Assembly: GCF_018889995.1 (NCBI RefSeq)
Contig: NZ_CP076547.1
Coordinates: 2,294,001 to 2,358,000, forward strand
Origin: Subtercola sp. PAMC28395
Lineage (GTDB): Bacteria; Actinomycetota; Actinomycetes; Actinomycetales; Microbacteriaceae
DNA length: 64,000 nt
Direction of reading: 5' to 3'
Shown: one piece after another, positions 20,491 through 28,942 of the stretch
Numbering within the stretch: position 1 is the first letter of the stretch
Layout of the letters: each line of letters begins with the position of its first letter
Made by a program: the position numbers and the translations under genes
Notes under the pieces: model-generated
The model's database searches: none
What the model saw: only the letters and a program-made list of their open reading frames with translations
What the model was told of the DNA's origin: nothing

Positions 20491-21230
20491 GCTTCAGCGT
20501 ACGTCGAACGTGCGGGCGTGCTCAGCTGTGAGCGGAGGTATCCTGCGAAGCCACCGGGAGTCCGGCCGATCCGGCGACCGGATGTGAGCACTTCGTGGTC
20601 CCGGGTCTCGATGACCGTTACCCCGCGTGCCCGGGCACGGTTCACCAGATCGACATCTTCGTGTTCGACAACAGGGACGAAGCCCCCTGCTGCCAGGTAG
20701 ACGTCCGCTCGTATTCCCAGATTGGCACCGTAGATGCGACCGGCCGGCTGGCTGTCGGAATGGGCCTGGGTCCAGGCGTGGACCTGCTCTTCAGACAGGT
20801 CGTCGAAGTTCGGCCGCACCGTGCCGAGTACGACGTCAGCGCCAGCATCGGCCAACTCGATGTGTCGGGCGACCCAGTTCAGTGGGACCTGAGAGTCCGC
20901 ATCAGTATTGGCGATCCAGAGTGCCGTGGCAGACTCGTCCCCGAAATTGTCGAGTGCCACAGCGACGCCGGCAGCGCGGGCGCGACCAACATTGCCCTCG
21001 GCAGACTGCACGCCATCGACAACGACCACGTCGGAGAAGGCCCGCGCAATCGCGCTGGTCCGGTCGTCTGAACCGTCGATGACCACCACGACCAGGAGCC
21101 GGGGCGTTCTCTCACCCAGAGTTCGGCGTGCAAAGAGCGCTGACGCGCGCAACGATTCGAGACACGGGCCTATCAGTTGCTCCTCGTTTCGCGCCGGGAT
21201 GACAATCGCCAACCCCCTCGTCTGTGTCAC
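20487..21230 (-). CDS. Family 2 glycosyltransferase
   Basis: Inverting sugar transferase with a GT-A fold, 247 residues, no clear membrane helices. Motifs: GLAIVIPARNEEQLIGPCL (nucleotide site, residues 6-24), VVIDGSDDRTSAIA, the DxD-like NTDADSQVP that binds metal and donor, and HEDVDLVNRARARG with the catalytic Asp region. It sits inside a four-gene operon with end overlaps of 4 bp on both sides. Donor and acceptor are unknown. The PIG-L deacetylase and methyltransferase beside it suggest an amino-sugar or glycolipid product. Confidence 0.9.
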   Translation of the reverse strand: MTQTRGLAIVIPARNEEQLIGPCLESLRASALFARRTLGERTPRLLVVVVIDGSDDRTSAIARAFSDVVVVDGVQSAEGNVGRARAAGVAVALDNFGDESATALWIANTDADSQVPLNWVARHIELADAGADVVLGTVRPNFDDLSEEQVHAWTQAHSDSQPAGRIYGANLGIRADVYLAAGGFVPVVEHEDVDLVNRARARGVTVIETRDHEVLTSGRRIGRTPGGFAGYLRSQLSTPARSTYAEA

Positions 21231-22609
21231 CGCAGGCCTGTCTCTTCAGCGACGGACCGCCCGTCGAGAGTGAAGACTTCGAGCACGAAGTCCTTCTCTT
21301 CGTGCTTCGAAATCCTGTGCCAGCTGCGGTTCGCCGCGATCCTCCCGTGCACCCCGTCTCCGCTCTGGAGATAGTCGCCGACAGGGTATCGCCAGTGGCA
21401 GGCGACAAGGGTTCCCTCGGGGGTCAGAGACCCTTCGATATCGTGAAGCACAGCGTCGAGTCGCTCGGGGCTGAAATAGTATCCGACTTCAGAGAGCACA
21501 ACGAGGTCGAACGAACCTGGCGGGAAATCCTTCCCGACATCCTGCACCTGCAACTCGACGTTCGGTGTTTCGACGAGTCGCTCGCGGGCCCGTGCGATGG
21601 CGGCCTCAGAGATGTCGACTGCGAGAAGCCGATCGCACCGGGCTGCGAGCTCCTGGGTGAGCACACCGATCGAGCACCCGATCTCCAGTCCGTAGCCATA
21701 ACGAGGCCGGGGGAGTGAGGCAACGGTGAGCGCGCGTTTGCGTTCTTCGTACCAGCGGTCAGTGAAACCCCACGGGTCGGCATGCAGGTCGTAGGTCTTC
21801 TCGAAGTACGCCGCCGGAAGGGTCGTGAGTGGTGGCTCACGGTGAGCCACAGGCGAGCTGACCACGAAGATTTCGGCTGAGCGAGTGAAGTGTTCGAGAA
21901 AATCGGAGCGCAGCACGGCCTCGTCATCGGGCTGCTCAGACAGGGGCTCCACCTGCGAGCGATGCGCAGCAACGGCCGTTGTCTTCGCCTCGAGGGAGAG
22001 GGGACTCAGGTGCAGAGATGCGAGATCATTCCAGGGCACGGTGGGGTCGTTCGGGTTCGCCCAGTGCCACATCCAGATCGGATATTCCGCAAGGCTGCAC
22101 CCTGACGAACTCGCTACCTCGGCAGCAATGCGCCCGACGATCTCGTGGTCGTGGTGGCCGTCTCCGCGCCACGGTGCGACGAGCAACACCGCGTCGCCCG
22201 AACCGGTGCCCACGGCGAGAGCCACGGCATCGCGTGTCGCGGGAACGGAAGCGTCAAGGTTTCCGTCTTCGAATGCGAGAGTCCTGACGGGTGCATGCGG
22301 GGCGAGAATCGCGACTGCCTCGCGCACCTCCGCCTCACGCCAGCGCGCAAGAGTCTCACGGTCGAACGTCGGTGATTCGGGGTGGGAGGCGCAGCCATCT
22401 GTGACGACGATAACGCTGACCTCAATCGATCGCAGCGCGCACTCGGCGATCAGTCCGCCGGCTCCCAGAGTCTCGTCGTCGGGGTGAGCGGAGACGACAA
22501 CCACTCGATCGAACCGGTCGAGATGAAGATCCCCAAGCGAATCGAGGCGCGGATCTGATCGCCAGACCGCCTGGGAGGTACCGGCATCACGGGCGTCGAA
22601 GGTCACCAC
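21227..22609 (-). CDS. Fused PIG-L deacetylase and NodS-like methyltransferase
   Basis: Two-domain protein of 460 residues, GTG start. Residues ~35-240 are a zinc-dependent PIG-L (LmbE) N-deacetylase with AHPDDETLGAGG (zinc and catalytic Asp at 41-52) and APWRGDGHHDHEIVG (zinc His, ~145-158). Residues ~268-460 are an S-adenosylmethionine methyltransferase of the NodS type, starting YFEKTYDLHADPWGFTDRWYEERK, with motif I LEIGCSIGVLTQELA at 308-322 and LLAVDISEAAI. NodS acts on deacetylated chitin oligosaccharides, so deacetylation followed by N-methylation on one polypeptide is plausible. It overlaps neighbours by 7 bp and 4 bp. Confidence 0.92.
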   Translation of the reverse strand: MVTFDARDAGTSQAVWRSDPRLDSLGDLHLDRFDRVVVVSAHPDDETLGAGGLIAECALRSIEVSVIVVTDGCASHPESPTFDRETLARWREAEVREAVAILAPHAPVRTLAFEDGNLDASVPATRDAVALAVGTGSGDAVLLVAPWRGDGHHDHEIVGRIAAEVASSSGCSLAEYPIWMWHWANPNDPTVPWNDLASLHLSPLSLEAKTTAVAAHRSQVEPLSEQPDDEAVLRSDFLEHFTRSAEIFVVSSPVAHREPPLTTLPAAYFEKTYDLHADPWGFTDRWYEERKRALTVASLPRPRYGYGLEIGCSIGVLTQELAARCDRLLAVDISEAAIARARERLVETPNVELQVQDVGKDFPPGSFDLVVLSEVGYYFSPERLDAVLHDIEGSLTPEGTLVACHWRYPVGDYLQSGDGVHGRIAANRSWHRISKHEEKDFVLEVFTLDGRSVAEETGLR

Positions 22610-23724
22610 GGCTCGGCCGAGCCTTCCAGTAGCTGGGAGCCGAGCGCCGCTTCGTCCTTCTCCGCGTGATGCTGGCGGAGGTAGAGCGTGAGATCGGCCA
22701 CACGTTTCGCGTGTGCTTCGTCCACGGCCAGCGGACCTGGCCCGAGCGCGCGCCCAACACGCCGAATGACCTGGTCACAAGCGCCAGCGACGGTGTCGCG
22801 AACCCGGAGGGCGAGAAGGCTGCCGTCGTGGCCGGTCGCATAGCCCCCGTCGACGAGTGAGGCCGCCTCGGCGAGGGCGCGACGGGCATCGCTCAGCCGG
22901 GCATCCACCGCACCGAGATGCGCGAGGCTGAATGGCCCGGCTGATGCTTGCGTGGCGGTGAAGAGCGTTCGTGCGAGACCCACTGCGCCCCCGTACCAGC
23001 AGGCGGCCACTCCGATGCCGCCCCAGGCGAATCCAGGCCTGTCCAGGTACCAGCCTCGCTCGCCCACTCCGGTGGCTGCCACTGCAGAGAACCTGACGGG
23101 TCCACTCGGTATCTCGACGAGCCCCCGCGCGTGCCAGTGGTCTGAGGGGACTGTGATTCCTTCATCCCGGAGGGCTACGGAGTACAACTGTCTTTCTTCA
23201 CTGTCGCCGACGTGCGCCGAGACGAGTGCATTGTCCAATCGATCGGCGAGGGAGCACCAGGCCTTGGTGCCGGTGAGGTGTCCGTTGCGTTCCGTCAGGG
23301 GATCGCCGCCGCCCTCGGCCGCGAAGACTCCCCACGTGCCCGTACCCACGCGGTCGTCTGCGCCCGCCTGGTGGAGGATGGCCAGGGCATCCAGATGGGG
23401 TTCGATCGCACGCGCAACTCCGAGATCCCGCGCGGAGATTGTGGCGAGTGTCTCCCAGAGTTCCGCCGTGCGGCCCTCACCCGGAAACACGCCGTGCGAT
23501 CCGAGCAACTGCGCGAGTGCGAGAGCTTCGTCGACGGTCGACGCGGGTTCGACGAGAGCAACGCGCACGAGCGACGCCGCCGAATGTTGTCGGGAAGGTG
23601 CCGACAGGGTCACTGCACTGGGCGAACTGGGCACGCTTCGAACTCCGATCCTGCGAAAGCGGCGAAACCGTGGGAACTGTGTGCCAACGGTCGCGTCTGC
23701 CTGATTGGGCTGATTCGTCCGCAT
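22603..23724 (-). CDS. Acyl-CoA-dehydrogenase-like protein
   Basis: Diverged member of the acyl-CoA dehydrogenase fold, 373 residues as opened. Recognisable: the middle beta-domain stretch LTGTKAWCSLADRLDNALVSA and the C-terminal helical domain with FAWGGIGVAACWYGGAVGLARTLF and LTLYLRQHHAEKDEAALG. The usual catalytic-Glu segment (YGGxGYxxE...) is not seen, so it may not dehydrogenate acyl-CoA. The Arg-rich first ~37 residues are unlike the family; GTG at 23613 is a possible later start. It leads the four-gene operon and diverges from glgX, with a ~135-bp gap that holds no clear promoter. Confidence 0.8.
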   Translation of the reverse strand: MRTNQPNQADATVGTQFPRFRRFRRIGVRSVPSSPSAVTLSAPSRQHSAASLVRVALVEPASTVDEALALAQLLGSHGVFPGEGRTAELWETLATISARDLGVARAIEPHLDALAILHQAGADDRVGTGTWGVFAAEGGGDPLTERNGHLTGTKAWCSLADRLDNALVSAHVGDSEERQLYSVALRDEGITVPSDHWHARGLVEIPSGPVRFSAVAATGVGERGWYLDRPGFAWGGIGVAACWYGGAVGLARTLFTATQASAGPFSLAHLGAVDARLSDARRALAEAASLVDGGYATGHDGSLLALRVRDTVAGACDQVIRRVGRALGPGPLAVDEAHAKRVADLTLYLRQHHAEKDEAALGSQLLEGSAEPW

Positions 23725-23860
23725 GGGTCACCACTGTAGAACGAGGAGCGATTCGGATCGAAACGGGCCTGCACCCCTTGCGCCGACCCGAGATTTGGTT
23801 CAGTGTCAAGCCTCCGGCGGCAGTTGTGGAAGCAGACCGAGTGTCGACCAAGATGTTGTC

Positions 23861-25915
23861 ATGTCTTCAGATTCTCCTCGTTCCCTCCCGTACCCCCTCG
23901 GTGTCACACTGCACAGTGACGGCATCTCCTTCGCTGTCTACTCCGAAACGGCGGACTCCGTCGACTTCTGCAGCTTCGACGCAGACGGGCTTGAGACGCC
24001 GACACGGCTCACCGAGCGCACGGGGCACGTCTTTCACGGATTCGTTCCCGGTGTCGGCGTCGGCACGCGGTACGGAATCCGGGTCGACGGGCCGTGGGAC
24101 CCAGCGAATGGGTTGCGGCACAACCCCCACAAGCTCCTCCTCGACCCGCACGCCACCGCGATCGAGGGTGAATACACGTGGGGACAAGACGTCTTCGGGC
24201 ACGACATGGGCGAACCGGAGAACCGCGACGACAGCGACTCTGCGCCGTCGACTCCGCGCTGCATCATCACCGACCCTGCATTCGACTGGAACGCCGACGG
24301 TGAGGATCGCGCACCTCGAACCCCGCTCGCAGAGACGATCATCTACGAGACGCATGTGAAGGGGTTCACGAAACTCCACCCCGACGTTCCCCAGGAGATT
24401 CGCGGAACGTACGCCGGACTGGCTCATCCCGCAGCGATCAAGCACCTCACCGACCTCGGTGTCACCGCCGTCGAACTCATGCCTGTGCACCAGTTCGTGC
24501 AGGACAGCCACCTGCTCGAGAAGGGACTTCGCAACTACTGGGGTTACAACTCCATCGGCTTCTTCGCTCCTCACGGCGACTACTCGTCAGGTGGAGACGG
24601 TGGCGCCCAGGTGCCGGAGTTCAAGGCCATGGTGAAGGCTCTGCACCAGGCTGGCCTCGAGGTCATCCTCGATGTGGTCTACAACCACACCGCAGAAGGC
24701 AATCACCTGGGCCCGACGCTGTCGTTCAAGGGCATCGACAACGCGGCGTACTATCGCCTCGTCGAAGACGACCGGTCATCATATTTCGACACGACAGGCA
24801 CCGGAAACTCCCTCAATGTCGGCCATCCCACCGCCCTCGGACTCATCATGGACTCGTTGCGCTACTGGGTCACCGAGATGCACGTCGATGGCTTTCGCTT
24901 CGACCTGGCAACGACTCTCACCCGGCAGGGCGGTGACGCGGAACTGCATTCCGCGTTCCTGACGCTGATCGCCCAGGACCCCGTGCTCGCGCCGGTCAAG
25001 ATGATCGCTGAGCCCTGGGACACCGCGGGCTACCAGGTGGGCGGCTTTCCGGCCGACTGGTCGGAGTGGAACGGCAAGTTCCGCGACGACGTGCGGGATT
25101 TCTGGAACGGCAGCGACGGTGTTCTCGGAACCCTCTCGCAGCGGGTTCTCGGCAGCCCCGATGTCTACGAAGCCGACCGGCGCTCACCGCTGTCGAGCGT
25201 GAACTTCGTGACCGCCCATGATGGTTTCACTCTGGCCGACCTCACCTCGTACAACCAGAAGCACAACGCCGCCAACGGTGAAGACAACAACGACGGCGAG
25301 AGCGACAACCGCTCGTCGAACGGTGGCGCAGAGGGACCGACCGACGACCAGGCGGTCAACACGCGCCGCGACATCCTGCGCCGCAACTTTCTCGCAACGC
25401 TCCTGCTCTCGGCCGGAGTTCCGATGATTCTCGGGGGAGACGAGATCGCCCGCACCCAGGGCGGTAACAACAACGCCTATTGCCAGGACGACGAGATCTC
25501 GTGGTTCGACTGGACGAACGCCGATCGGGAACTGCTCGAGTTCACCAGGGCGCTGATCGCATTACGCGCCGAGAACCCCGCGCTACGGCCGGCCTGGTTC
25601 CGGCAGGCACCCGAGGTGGGTGGCAGTGACACTGTTGCCGTCGACCGTTCAGACGCTGAAGGCTTCACCGACGACGACTGGCAGAATCCGGATGCCCGTT
25701 CGATCAGTTTCGTGCTCGAACACTCCGGCGCCGATGCTTTCGCACTGTTGCTCAACTCCGCAGAGAACGGAGTCGAATTCACCGTTCCGGCCGCGCCGCA
25801 GGAGAAATGGGAACTCGCGATCTCGAGTGACCCCGATCAGTCGGTCGAGGGTGAGGTGACGACTCTCATCGTTCGTGGGTGCTCGTTCACCCTGCTGCGC
25901 AGTCGTGCTGGTTGA
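23861..25915 (+). CDS. glgX: Glycogen debranching enzyme (GlgX type)
   Basis: Hydrolyses alpha-1,6 branches of glycogen limit dextrins; about 684 residues. An N-terminal CBM48 domain (YPLGVTLHSDGISFAVYSE) is followed by the GH13_11 barrel: LGVTAVELMPVH, VILDVVYNHTAEG (region I), VDGFRFDLATTL (nucleophile Asp), MIAEPWDTAGY (acid Glu) and NFVTAHDGFTLADL (third Asp). LGGDEIARTQGGNNNAYCQDDEISW is the GlgX/TreX signature. The start at 23861 is by family match (MSSDSPRSLPYP); no strong ribosome site is seen and the frame is open upstream to 23723. It lies divergent to the operon containing the GH15 enzyme. Confidence 0.95.
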   Translation: MSSDSPRSLPYPLGVTLHSDGISFAVYSETADSVDFCSFDADGLETPTRLTERTGHVFHGFVPGVGVGTRYGIRVDGPWDPANGLRHNPHKLLLDPHATAIEGEYTWGQDVFGHDMGEPENRDDSDSAPSTPRCIITDPAFDWNADGEDRAPRTPLAETIIYETHVKGFTKLHPDVPQEIRGTYAGLAHPAAIKHLTDLGVTAVELMPVHQFVQDSHLLEKGLRNYWGYNSIGFFAPHGDYSSGGDGGAQVPEFKAMVKALHQAGLEVILDVVYNHTAEGNHLGPTLSFKGIDNAAYYRLVEDDRSSYFDTTGTGNSLNVGHPTALGLIMDSLRYWVTEMHVDGFRFDLATTLTRQGGDAELHSAFLTLIAQDPVLAPVKMIAEPWDTAGYQVGGFPADWSEWNGKFRDDVRDFWNGSDGVLGTLSQRVLGSPDVYEADRRSPLSSVNFVTAHDGFTLADLTSYNQKHNAANGEDNNDGESDNRSSNGGAEGPTDDQAVNTRRDILRRNFLATLLLSAGVPMILGGDEIARTQGGNNNAYCQDDEISWFDWTNADRELLEFTRALIALRAENPALRPAWFRQAPEVGGSDTVAVDRSDAEGFTDDDWQNPDARSISFVLEHSGADAFALLLNSAENGVEFTVPAAPQEKWELAISSDPDQSVEGEVTTLIVRGCSFTLLRSRAG

Positions 25916-25939
25916 GTAGCGGCGCAGCCGCTACGTCGT
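25911..25939. repeat. REP-like hairpin after glgX
   Basis: GTAGCGGC (25916-25923) and GCCGCTAC (25927-25934) form a perfect 8-bp stem with a 3-base loop, preceded by GGTTGA. GGTTGAGTAGC... elements of this form are widespread intergenic repeats in Microbacteriaceae (from memory). It lies between converging glgX and cls and may act as a terminator for either. Confidence 0.5.
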
Positions 25940-25959
25940 GTTACCGAACCCGCGTGACG

Positions 25960-27432
25960 TCACTGCAGCGATGAGGTCAGCCGTGCGAGGTTGTCGAGGA
26001 TCGTCGAGCGGAGGGGCTGCTTCATCCACTCCTCGAGAGTGAGTTCACGGCTCACCGTGCGATAACCGTCTTCGACTGCGCGCATCTCCTGAACGAACGT
26101 CGCACCGCGAACCATCAGTGAGATCTCGAAGTCCAGGCTGAACGACCTGATATCCATGTTGCTCGAACCGATGACAGCGATGTCGTCGTCGATCGTGAAG
26201 TGCTTGGCGTGCAAGATGTAGGGTGCCTGGTAAAGCCAGATCGTGACCCCCGAGCGCAGCAGCTCCTCATAGTACGAACGCTGCGCGTGGTAGACACCGG
26301 CCTGGTCGCCGATCTCCGAAACGAACAGCTGGACCTCGATGCCGCGCTGGCACGCCGTCGTGATCGCATAGAGCATGGAGTCGTCCGGCACGAAGTAGGG
26401 GCTCGTGATGATGACCTTCTGTTGTGCGTAGTACATCAGCGCCAGGAACAGGCGCAGGTTGTTCTCGCCTTCGAAACCGGGCCCGCTCGGCACCAGTTGG
26501 CAGTCGAGCGCTGAGGGGGAGGTGTCGATGATCTCGTCGGCGATCTGTACGGTCTCGCGATCGAGCAGCTCGTTCGTCTCGCTGTACCAGTCGGTGATGA
26601 AGATGGCGTTGATACCGCTCACTATCGGGCCGTGAACGCGGGTCATCAGATCCTGCCACTTCAGGCCGCGCCGGATGTTGCTCTTCTTGTTGTAGCTGCG
26701 GTCGATCAGGTTCTGCGAGCCCATGAAGCCCAGCGTGCCGTCGATGACGAGCAGCTTGCGGTGGTTGCGAAGGTCGGGGCGCTGCCATTTGCCCTTCAGG
26801 GGTTGCACGGGCAGCATGAAGTGCCAGAGAACGCCGATCTCGGTGAGCTTCGTGAAGGTCTCCCGGTGGGTGGACGTTCGGACCGAAGCGACATGGTCCA
26901 GAAGCACCCGCACCGTCACTCCGCGTTTCACGGCTGCTTCGAGGGCTGAGAAGAAATCGGCCGTCACCGGATCGAGCGCAATGATGTAGAACTCGCAGTG
27001 CACGAAGGTCTTTGCCTGGTTCACTGCGGCCGTCATGGCTGCGATCGACCCGGCATAGTCACCTATCAGCGTGGCGGTATTTCCACCCACCAATGGCATC
27101 GCACCGAGCTCGCGATTCAGGTGTACGACAGACCGCAGCCACTGGGGCCAGGGCTTGTCATCGCTGACCAGTTCGATTCCCTTGGTCGTCTCGATGATGA
27201 AACTGTTGATCGCGGCCTGTTTCTCGCGCCTCTTCTTCGGCAGCTTGTAACTGCCGATGAGGAGAAAGAAGGCGACTCCGAGATAGGGGATCAGAAAGAT
27301 CGCGAGCAACCAGGCCATCGCCGCCGAAGGCCGACGGTTGCGTGGCACGATGATGATCGCGGCGAACCGAACGGCAAGATCGAGAAGAAGCGACAGCACC
27401 AGCACAAGAATGGTTATCTGTTCCCCGGTCAC
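25960..27432 (-). CDS. cls: Cardiolipin synthase (phospholipase D superfamily)
   Basis: Condenses two phosphatidylglycerols into cardiolipin at the membrane; 490 residues. Two N-terminal membrane segments (about 5-28, 38-60; MAWLLAIFLIPYLGVAFFLL) precede two phospholipase D domains. The HKD motifs are HRKLLVIDGTLGFMGSQN and HAKHFTIDDDIAVIGSSNMD, each with His, Lys and Asp in place. DLLTRVHGP...-type spacing between them is normal. It diverges from the DUF1801-hydrolase gene. Confidence 0.94.
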   Translation of the reverse strand: MTGEQITILVLVLSLLLDLAVRFAAIIIVPRNRRPSAAMAWLLAIFLIPYLGVAFFLLIGSYKLPKKRREKQAAINSFIIETTKGIELVSDDKPWPQWLRSVVHLNRELGAMPLVGGNTATLIGDYAGSIAAMTAAVNQAKTFVHCEFYIIALDPVTADFFSALEAAVKRGVTVRVLLDHVASVRTSTHRETFTKLTEIGVLWHFMLPVQPLKGKWQRPDLRNHRKLLVIDGTLGFMGSQNLIDRSYNKKSNIRRGLKWQDLMTRVHGPIVSGINAIFITDWYSETNELLDRETVQIADEIIDTSPSALDCQLVPSGPGFEGENNLRLFLALMYYAQQKVIITSPYFVPDDSMLYAITTACQRGIEVQLFVSEIGDQAGVYHAQRSYYEELLRSGVTIWLYQAPYILHAKHFTIDDDIAVIGSSNMDIRSFSLDFEISLMVRGATFVQEMRAVEDGYRTVSRELTLEEWMKQPLRSTILDNLARLTSSLQ

Positions 27433-27491
27433 TCCTTCATTATGTCGGTGAGTGCAGTGCCTCGGTGAGTGGCAATTTCACTACGATTTCG

Positions 27492-27539
27492 CTGTGGATG
27501 ATCGCCGACAGTTGATCGGCGCGGTTCGGCAGGCCACAG
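27492..27539 (+). other. Nested inverted repeats in the gap before the fusion gene
   Basis: CTGTGG (27492-27497) and CCACAG (27534-27539) enclose CGCCGA/TCGGCG (27503-27508, 27516-27521; 7-base loop). They end 7 bp before the ATG at 27547 and would sit over its ribosome site. Role unknown. Confidence 0.3.
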
Positions 27540-27546
27540 TTGAGTC

Positions 27547-28839
27547 ATGTCGTCAAACCAGACCAGTGAGATCGACGCGTTCCTGCGGGGGCTCGATCAC
27601 CCTTTCAAAGCCCAGGTCGCCCAGCTCCGACTTGCAGTGCTGCAGTCGGACGATTCGATCTCCGAACACATGAAGTGGAACGCCCCGAGCTTCATCTTCG
27701 CCGGCGAAGACCGGGTCACGTTCAACCTCCGCACGCGCGATCGTGTGCAGATCATCCTGCACCGCGGTTCGAAGGTGAAGGCTGAAGACGGCTTCTCGTT
27801 CGTCGATGAGAGCGGTCTGGTCAGCTGGGTGACCGGCGAACGAGGCACTGTGAGCTTTCACGACCAGGCCGAGGTGGATGACCGGCTCGAGTCGTTCCTC
27901 CGGCTGATCACCCGCTGGGTGAGGGCCGACTCGGGCGAAGCGGTGGCAGCTGTGCCGCCGAAGAGCCCCAGCCCTGCGGCCGGCCACGCGCCTGCGGACG
28001 AGGGGCCCGCGCGCAGCAGGGACGTGATCAGGACGGAGGCCGGCTCCTCGATGCCGGTGAGTTACGATCAACCTCTCTCTGAAGGCTTGGCGGCGTTGCT
28101 CGATTCCGTCGAAGAGTCGTTCGCGATCACTACGGCAGAGCTTCGGTATCGGGCCGACGGAATCGAGTTCGGTGGATTCGTCGCGAAGCCCGCTGACGCG
28201 GAGGGGCCACTTCCCGGAATTCTGATCATCTCCGACTGGACAGGCCTCAACGACCACGTCAGGGTGCGCGCACAGATGCTCGCACGATTGGGCTACGTGG
28301 CGCTCGCGGGTGACGTCTACGGCGGTGGCGCCCACCTCAGCTCGCAGAAGGCTCCGGTCGAAGCGGCGAAGTTCTACGACGACCCCGAGCTGTTTCGTGC
28401 ACGGATGAAGGTGAACCTCAAGCGCCTCTGGGCCGAACCCGGCGTGGACACGTCGCGCGTGGCCGTCATGGGCTATTGCTTCGGCGGCTCGGCGGCGCTC
28501 GAGCTGGCGCGCTCGGGTAGTGCTGTTTCGGGGGTCGTCTCGTTCCATGGTCGACTCGACACTCGTCACCCTGCTGATGAAGATGACATCCGTACCCGCC
28601 TGCTCGTGCTGACGGGCGGGAACGACCCCGTCGTACCCGATGACTCTGTTGTGCGGTTCGAGAACGAACTGCGCTCGGCCAAAGCTCCCGACTGGCAACT
28701 CGTGACCTACAGCGGGGCGATGCACGCGTTCACCATGCCCGATGCCAACTCGCCGGAGTTCGGCGCGCAGTTCGACGCTCTGGCGGACTACCGGTCGTGG
28801 ATTGCCATGCAGGTGTTCTTCGACGAGATTTTCGCGTGA
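27547..28839 (+). CDS. Fusion of a DUF1801 domain and a dienelactone hydrolase domain
   Basis: 430-residue protein with two parts. Residues 1-~128 match the DUF1801 (YdhG-like, alpha/beta) fold: IDAFLRGLDHPFKAQVAQLR, HMKWNAPSFIF and DRVQIILHRGSKVK. A Pro/Ala-rich linker (~133-165) follows. Residues ~168-430 are a dienelactone-hydrolase-type alpha/beta hydrolase: GILIISDWTGLNDHVR, LARLGYVALAGDVYG, the nucleophile elbow VMGYCFGGSAALEL (Cys, as in dienelactone hydrolases), LLVLTGGNDPVVP (Asp) and YSGAMHAFTMPDANSPEFG (His). The MPVSYDQPL at the linker end looks like a native start of the second domain, as if two genes had joined. Substrate unknown. Confidence 0.88.
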   Translation: MSSNQTSEIDAFLRGLDHPFKAQVAQLRLAVLQSDDSISEHMKWNAPSFIFAGEDRVTFNLRTRDRVQIILHRGSKVKAEDGFSFVDESGLVSWVTGERGTVSFHDQAEVDDRLESFLRLITRWVRADSGEAVAAVPPKSPSPAAGHAPADEGPARSRDVIRTEAGSSMPVSYDQPLSEGLAALLDSVEESFAITTAELRYRADGIEFGGFVAKPADAEGPLPGILIISDWTGLNDHVRVRAQMLARLGYVALAGDVYGGGAHLSSQKAPVEAAKFYDDPELFRARMKVNLKRLWAEPGVDTSRVAVMGYCFGGSAALELARSGSAVSGVVSFHGRLDTRHPADEDDIRTRLLVLTGGNDPVVPDDSVVRFENELRSAKAPDWQLVTYSGAMHAFTMPDANSPEFGAQFDALADYRSWIAMQVFFDEIFA

Positions 28840-28942
28840 CCTGATTTCCTCTCACCGGGAAGGCACTATCTTTGCATCAGTATCGCCACGCAGGGCGATC
28901 TCTGGGCAGTGATGCCGGATTGCGATCGCAGAGGTGCAGCAC

